DNA from: JAEUMD01 sp044222395
Lineage (GTDB): Bacteria > Pseudomonadota > Alphaproteobacteria > Rhizobiales > Hyphomicrobiaceae
Direction: 5' to 3'
NCBI GenBank assembly: GCA_044222395.1
Contig: JBGANK010000015.1
Coordinates: forward strand, 1-64,000
Length of the DNA stretch: 64,000 nt
In this document: positions 59,924 through 64,000 of the stretch, piece after piece
How positions within the stretch are numbered: the first letter of the stretch is position 1
Layout: each line of letters opens with the position of its first letter
Notes under the pieces: model-generated
Databases searched by the model: none
The model's input: only the letters and a program-made list of their open reading frames with translations
Told to the model about the DNA's origin: nothing
Program-made: the position numbers and the translations under genes

Positions 59924-61477
59924 CTAAAGCGCGATCTTCTCGATCTCGCCGACCCAATGCGCCGGCCCGAGCTTGCCCGAGGCGAACGCCTCGATCACCT
60001 CGAACACGGCATCCGAGAAGCCGCCGACGTTCAACACGTCCTCGCGCTCGGGCGCCTGCGTCGTGCCGTAGGGCTGGATGTCGATGCAGACGAGCTTGGC
60101 GTGCGGGTTGCGCGCCTTGATCTTCGTCCACTCCGTCATCACCCCCGTGCGATCGGCCGTCCGCGCATCCATCCAGGACTGGTTGTCCGAGATGAAAACC
60201 GCGAGGTCGACTTTAGCCCGCTCGGCGTTGAGCTTGGCGAGCGGCGCCGAGCAATCCGTTCCGCCACCGCAGATCGCGGCAAGCTTTGCGGCGTTCGTCA
60301 TCACCGTATCGCGCGGGTTCACATGCACATTGACGACGCGGCTCTCGAAGGGAAGAACGCGCGCCTGTGCATTAACCCGCAGCATCGCCGCGGCGACCAA
60401 AGCCGCAACGTCGATGCAGCGCACGGCCGACGTGGCGCCCTTGCGGTAGCCCGTCACCGGAGACGACATCGATCCCGAAACGTCGGGGCAGATCACGATG
60501 TTGCCCGCAACCGCCGGAACGTTGGCGATCGCGATCTCCATCGCGTCCTGCAGCGCCTCGCGCACGATCCCCGGCACGTCGTTGCTGGCGGCCATGTATG
60601 CCGTCATCAACTGGTACGGGAAGACGCGCGACTTCCTGATCTCTGCCTCGTCCTTCAGGCGGCCCGCGATCATCTCGGCCATGCCGGAAATCGCGAAAAC
60701 GCACTGGCGGTCGAACGTGTTGAGATTCATCCGCAGCATCTGCCAGCCGGCCGTCTTGGCGATTGCCGCCCAGTGCTCCGGTGTCAGCTCCAGGCTTGTC
60801 AGCATCTGGAACGGCACATCCGGAACCGGGGCCGTGGCATCACGCTTGAAGGCCTCGAACGCGCGCACGACCTCCGGCACAAGAGCAACGTCATACGGCT
60901 TGCCGATCACGTAGGCGAAGAGCGCCCGTCGCTCCGCGCTGGCGGGCTTGGGGTGAACCATCTTGATCACGTCGGCGAGCGACGGCGACTGGCCGACCGC
61001 CGCCGCCAGGATCTGGCGATCCGTGGCGTTGTTCAGCCAAGCCTCGATCATCCGCTTCGGGCGCGAGCCCAGCGACTTGCGCCCCGCAGCACCCGAGCGC
61101 ATGATCTGCACGAACGTGCGCAGCATCTTGCCGTTGTCGACGACGCGCGGGAACGCGAGCGAGAAGAGACGAGGATCGATACCCGACAGCACTGCGAGCA
61201 GCAGCGCCGGCATGTCCTTCATATTCCCCTTCTTGCGGGCGTAGATCGCGGCTCGAGCGATGAATGCCGGCTCGACCTTGGCGGCAATCTCCAACAGATC
61301 GCCAAGCTGAGCCGCACCCGATGCGTAGAACGTCGGCGAGAGCGTGCCCGTCATGGCAAGCTGCGCGAGCTTGACGCGCGGCTTGAGCGCGTAGGCGGGC
61401 GCGCCTTCGCGGTTCTTGGCGTTGGGCCGCGCCAGCAACTTGCCGGCGTAGGAACCGAACAGAGTCTTGTTGGCCAT
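59924..61477 (-). CDS. rsr: Ro60 homologue (TROVE domain protein, Rsr)
   Basis: A 517-residue RNA-binding ring protein. The TROVE domain (HEAT-like repeats) spans about residues 15-320 (LAQLAMTGTLSPTFYASGAA, IYARKKGNMKDMPALLLAVL, FPYQLMTAYMAASNDVP). The C-terminal von Willebrand A domain has the MIDAS motif DVSGSMSS near residue 331 and the later Thr/Asp in CGGGTDCSAPL and FISDNQSWMD. Bacterial Rsr binds Y RNA, which ties it to exoribonucleases for structured-RNA decay. It is first in the operon, directly behind a sigma-54 promoter, with its Y RNAs just downstream. Confidence 0.95.
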   Translation of the reverse strand: MANKTLFGSYAGKLLARPNAKNREGAPAYALKPRVKLAQLAMTGTLSPTFYASGAAQLGDLLEIAAKVEPAFIARAAIYARKKGNMKDMPALLLAVLSGIDPRLFSLAFPRVVDNGKMLRTFVQIMRSGAAGRKSLGSRPKRMIEAWLNNATDRQILAAAVGQSPSLADVIKMVHPKPASAERRALFAYVIGKPYDVALVPEVVRAFEAFKRDATAPVPDVPFQMLTSLELTPEHWAAIAKTAGWQMLRMNLNTFDRQCVFAISGMAEMIAGRLKDEAEIRKSRVFPYQLMTAYMAASNDVPGIVREALQDAMEIAIANVPAVAGNIVICPDVSGSMSSPVTGYRKGATSAVRCIDVAALVAAAMLRVNAQARVLPFESRVVNVHVNPRDTVMTNAAKLAAICGGGTDCSAPLAKLNAERAKVDLAVFISDNQSWMDARTADRTGVMTEWTKIKARNPHAKLVCIDIQPYGTTQAPEREDVLNVGGFSDAVFEVIEAFASGKLGPAHWVGEIEKIAL

Positions 61478-61516
61478 GGCGAAACATCCATTTGCAGGAG
61501 CCTGATGCCGTCACCA

Positions 61517-61533
61517 TTGCAGACGATGTGCCA
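61517..61533 (-). promoter_or_regulatory. sigma-54 (-24/-12) promoter of the rsr-rtcBA operon
   Basis: The minus strand reads TGGCAC-ATCGT-CTGCA. GG and GC are separated by exactly 10 bases, and only one base differs from the TGGCAC-N5-TTGCA consensus. Transcription should start near 61507, about 30 bases before the rsr ATG. RtcR, encoded divergently, is a sigma-54 activator, which agrees. Confidence 0.85.
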
Positions 61534-61566
61534 GTCCTTCTCGCAGCCCGCCGGTTTCCGTATAAA

Positions 61567-61661
61567 TATCTGTTATTGCAAGATAAAATTAGATTTAGGT
61601 ACGACTTGCCTCTCGATCATAATCCACAATTTGTATCTGTTGTGATATGAAATTATCTGTT
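61567..61661. promoter_or_regulatory. three TATCTGTT repeats, probable RtcR binding region
   Basis: TATCTGTT occurs at 61567-61574, 61634-61641 and 61654-61661, in a strikingly AT-rich stretch compared with the rest of the window. The last two are 20 bases apart, about two helical turns. They lie 35-130 bases upstream of the sigma-54 promoter, where activator sites are expected, and immediately before rtcR. They are candidates for RtcR upstream activating sites; rtcR's own promoter must overlap. Confidence 0.5.
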
Positions 61662-61674
61662 AGTATAAAAAACT

Positions 61675-63270
61675 ATGAAGCGCCGCGTCGTCATCGGCTT
61701 TCTTGGAACCACGCTCGATCAGGGCAAGAACCCCGATCGCTGGCAGCGATGGCGGCCGTCGATCGCGCTCTGCCAGCACGACGACTTCCAAATCGATCGC
61801 TTCGAGTTATTGCACGGCCGGACGCACACGGCGCTCGCCGAGCGCATCGAAAAAGACATCCGCCAGGTCTCGCCCGCAACCAGGGTCGTGCGGCGGCACA
61901 TCGAGTTCAAGGATCCCTGGGACTTCGAAGAGGTCTACTCTGCGCTCCACGACTTCGCGCGCGGCTACTCCTTCGATACCGATGCCGAGGACTATCTGGT
62001 CCACATCACGACCGGCACGCACGTCGGTCAGATCTGTTGGTTCCTGCTGACCGAGGCTCGACTCATTCCCGGCAGCATTGTGCAGGCTTCGCCGCCAAAG
62101 CGCTGGAAGGACGGCGGGGTCGGAACCTACAGCATCATAGACCTCGATCTGTCGCGGTACGACAAGATCGCCACGCGGTTTCGAGCTGAGAAGACGGAAG
62201 CAACGGCCTTTCTCAAGTCCGGCATCGACACGCGCAACACTGCATTTAACCGGATGATCGATCGCATCGAGCAGGTTGCCATCCGGTCCAAGGCGCCAAT
62301 ACTGCTCACGGGACCAACGGGCGCAGGAAAGTCCCAACTCGCGCGGCGAATTTTCGAACTTAAGGAGGCGCGTCATCAGCTCAAAGGGTCGTTTGTCGAG
62401 GTAAATTGCGCAACTTTGCGCGGCGACAGCGCCATGTCTGCGCTCTTCGGTCACGTCAAGGGCTCCTTTACTGGAGCGATGAACGACCGTCCGGGTCTGC
62501 TCAGGGCGGCGAACGGCGGCATTCTGTTTCTCGACGAAATTGGCGAACTCGGACCCGACGAACAGGCGATGATTTTGCGCGCAATCGAGGAGAAGCGCTT
62601 CCTGCCCGTTGGTTCAGACAAGGAGGCAACAAGTGACTTCCAACTTATTGCCGGCACGAACCGCGACCTTTCCGCGGCGGTTGCCAAAGGTCAATTCCGC
62701 GACGATCTGCTCGCGCGGCTCGACCTTTGGACATTCTCTCTGCCTTGTCTCAAGGACCGGCGCGAGGACATTGAGCCGAATATAGTCTACGAACTTGCAA
62801 GGCACGCGCGCGTCAGCGGCGATGCCGTCACCTTCAACAAGGAGGCCCGCGCGCGCTATCTCGACTTCGCGACATCTCCGACGGCGACCTGGACGGCGAA
62901 CTTCCGCGATCTTGCGGCATCCATCACGCGCATGGCGACGCTCGCACCATCCGGACGCATCAACGAATGGCTGGTCGATGACGAAATCGAGCGGTTGAAG
63001 CGCAAGTGGGCCGCAACGGAGCGCAGCAACGATGACGAGCTCTTGGAAAGCCTGCTCGGCGCAGAACAGCTCGAAAGTATCGATCTGTTCGATCGCGTAC
63101 AGCTGGCGTTCGTGGTCGCAACGTGCCGCACCTCGCGCTCCCTGAGTGACGCAGGCCGCCGCCTGTTTGCCGCCTCTCGAGAGACGAAATCCTCCACCAA
63201 CGACGCCGACCGCTTGAAGAAATACCTCGCCCGCTTCGGATTGAGCTGGGCACAGCTTTGCGATGAATAG
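61675..63270 (+). CDS. rtcR: sigma-54-dependent activator RtcR with CARF sensor domain
   Basis: A 531-residue regulator. The N-terminal ~185 residues are the RtcR-type CARF domain (VVIGFLGTTLDQGKNPDRW, HITTGTHVGQICWFLLTEA). The AAA+ domain has Walker A GPTGAGKSQLA near residue 213, the sigma-54 contact loop GSFTGA near 262 (the GAFTGA position, with Ser) and Walker B ILFLDEIGE near 283. The C-terminal ~100 residues contain a DNA-binding helical part (SLSDAGRRLFAASRETKSS). It should switch on the rsr operon when the CARF domain binds an RNA-damage ligand. It is divergent from rsr. Confidence 0.95.
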   Translation: MKRRVVIGFLGTTLDQGKNPDRWQRWRPSIALCQHDDFQIDRFELLHGRTHTALAERIEKDIRQVSPATRVVRRHIEFKDPWDFEEVYSALHDFARGYSFDTDAEDYLVHITTGTHVGQICWFLLTEARLIPGSIVQASPPKRWKDGGVGTYSIIDLDLSRYDKIATRFRAEKTEATAFLKSGIDTRNTAFNRMIDRIEQVAIRSKAPILLTGPTGAGKSQLARRIFELKEARHQLKGSFVEVNCATLRGDSAMSALFGHVKGSFTGAMNDRPGLLRAANGGILFLDEIGELGPDEQAMILRAIEEKRFLPVGSDKEATSDFQLIAGTNRDLSAAVAKGQFRDDLLARLDLWTFSLPCLKDRREDIEPNIVYELARHARVSGDAVTFNKEARARYLDFATSPTATWTANFRDLAASITRMATLAPSGRINEWLVDDEIERLKRKWAATERSNDDELLESLLGAEQLESIDLFDRVQLAFVVATCRTSRSLSDAGRRLFAASRETKSSTNDADRLKKYLARFGLSWAQLCDE

Positions 63271-63297
63271 ATTTATCAGGCCCGACGCGGGATTGTG

Positions 63298-63579
63298 TCA
63301 TTGATCCTCAGTTTCGAATTCGCCGGAAAGTTTTAGCCCTTCGATTCCAGTCGCGCCTGCGGATTTGGTTACTCGCCTCGCACGCTTTCCGGTTTCCTCG
63401 CGTAGATGACTGGCCAGTTCGTCCGAGTGTGTAACGATCCAAATGCGGGTTCTTTGCGCGGCGCCTCCGATGAGGCGAGCAAGGGGGGCCATATCGCGGC
63501 GATCTACGCCAAAAGGAACCCCGAGAAGCTGGCCAGCAGACGTCCGCGCGATTTGGAATGCTGAATCATGGCATGCGCG
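63298..63579 (-). pseudogene. C-terminal remnant of an AAA ATPase
   Basis: The minus-strand frame is open for 93 codons but has a stop (63580-63582) just upstream and no ATPase core. AFQIARTSAGQLLGVPF and then RIWIVTHSDELASHLREETG resemble the end of RecF/OLD-like AAA ATPases, where a switch His follows IVTHS. Walker A and B segments are absent, so it is probably an eroded fragment. An ATG at 63492 would give a 64-residue product. Confidence 0.5.
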
Positions 63580-63603
63580 CTAATCGGTCTCGCGGCGTCG
63601 ATT

Positions 63604-64000
63604 TCATGCCCAGAACGCCGCAGCCTCCGCGGGCAAACGTGATAGCACGTCATCGAACCGGCGATTGTCGACGTGACGGCGCAGCGTTGTGGCGACGACC
63701 ACGATGCAGTCGTCAGGCGAGAAGTTGTAATCGCCTCGAAGCGACTGCGCTTCCTTCGTCATGACCTCACGACTTGCAAACGCGAACGGCTTCGCATCCG
63801 GCTCCCACCCCTCGATCAGAAGCGCGCGCAGCACCGCAGGCAACACTTGGGCGAAGGTCGCCACCTCATGAGGACGAAGCCGCCGCCGGAACACGGTCAG
63901 CACCGCCTGCGCGGTTGTGTAGGTCTGATTGGTCGTCACCTGCCCCAATGCATCGCGCGCTTCGATCAGGAATGTATCGAAATCACGCGACGCATGTTTG
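63604..64000 (-). CDS. DUF2267 family protein, 5' end outside the window
   Basis: The frame runs from the window edge to a stop at 63604, at least 131 residues. DUF2267 features: FDTFLIEARDALGQ near the edge, YTTAQAVLTVFRRRLRPHEVATFAQVLPAVLRALLIEGWEP, and the second half DYNFSPDDCIVVVATTLRRH. A TTG at 63948 could be read as a start, but the domain clearly begins earlier. The role is unknown; the family is soluble and helical. Confidence 0.8.
   Translation of the reverse strand, partial: KHASRDFDTFLIEARDALGQVTTNQTYTTAQAVLTVFRRRLRPHEVATFAQVLPAVLRALLIEGWEPDAKPFAFASREVMTKEAQSLRGDYNFSPDDCIVVVATTLRRHVDNRRFDDVLSRLPAEAAAFWA

Noticed and set aside
59295..60120. Short plus-strand frames across the Y RNA cluster
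   Set aside because: They read antisense through folded RNAs and have no protein character.
59912..61645. 577-codon plus-strand frame opposite rsr
   Set aside because: rsr on the minus strand has TROVE and vWA motifs; the plus frame is Arg/His-rich and matches nothing.
61675..62230. CARF domain as a hint of a CRISPR system
   Set aside because: The domain is the RtcR type fused to a sigma-54 AAA+ module. No cas genes or direct-repeat arrays were seen in the window.

Overview
The window is a GC-rich (roughly 60-65% by eye) chromosomal segment of an alphaproteobacterium, most likely of the order Hyphomicrobiales. Support for this comes from the membrane-bound ferritin MbfA, a class I (archaeal-type) lysyl-tRNA synthetase, the hemC-hemD-mic60-hemY block beside tsaD-gpsA, a phoR-pstSCAB-phoU-phoB operon, and intergenic palindromes with CTAGAGCA/TGCTCTAG ends. 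The genus is not identified. Nearly all genes look chromosomal. No prophage, insertion sequence or CRISPR array was seen.

Layout. 1-2739: remains of a tungstate/molybdate uptake locus (truncated ATPase, permease TupB, an HTH/binding-protein-like regulator, a ModE-type regulator). 2999-9356: membrane ferritin, then sugar-nucleotide synthesis for surface polysaccharide (manC; rfbA, rfbD, rfbB, rfbC for dTDP-L-rhamnose). 9594-26639: mixed housekeeping and accessory genes (cysQ, msrA, a 2OG oxygenase, mepA, sterol desaturase, hydrolase, MgtC-like protein, TerB-like protein, class I lysS, SulP transporter, phosphoesterase, a GmrSD-like DUF262 protein, DUF952). 26641-33536: pyrD, aguB, hisF, a lipoprotein, nth, DUF2244, SDR. 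33592-36564: palindromic repeats and a phosphonate-type ABC importer phnD-phnE-phnC. 36707-40429: two putative zinc-peptidase-like genes, leuD, HU with a Lys/Ala tail, tRNA-Thr. 40624-48634: heme synthesis/Mic60 operon, tsaD, gpsA. 48733-55443: phosphate sensing and uptake, with a PHO box before pstS and an in-frame stop inside phoB.

The most interesting region is 55937-63270, a complete RNA-repair locus. RtcR (sigma-54 activator with CARF sensor) is divergent from an operon running rsr (Ro60/TROVE protein), a 0.9 kb noncoding RNA cluster, rtcB (RNA ligase), rtcA (RNA 3'-phosphate cyclase) and rlaP (nucleotidyltransferase). A good -24/-12 promoter lies before rsr. In the noncoding interval I find three tandem bacterial Y RNAs on the minus strand. 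Each has a different but fully complementary terminal stem, and all share the same core (GAATGCC on the 5' strand facing CTCGTC on the 3' strand). The third Y RNA carries a circularly permuted tRNA module (T arm, acceptor stem closed by a GCAA tetraloop, D arm). The same interval also has a degenerate type II tRNA-like element with a T arm and 3' CCA, plus a further folded RNA. The operon would sense RNA damage through RtcR, present or tether RNA through Rsr and Y RNA, and heal and seal ends with RtcA, RtcB and possibly RlaP.

The right end (63298-64000) has an eroded AAA-ATPase fragment and a DUF2267 gene that runs off the window.
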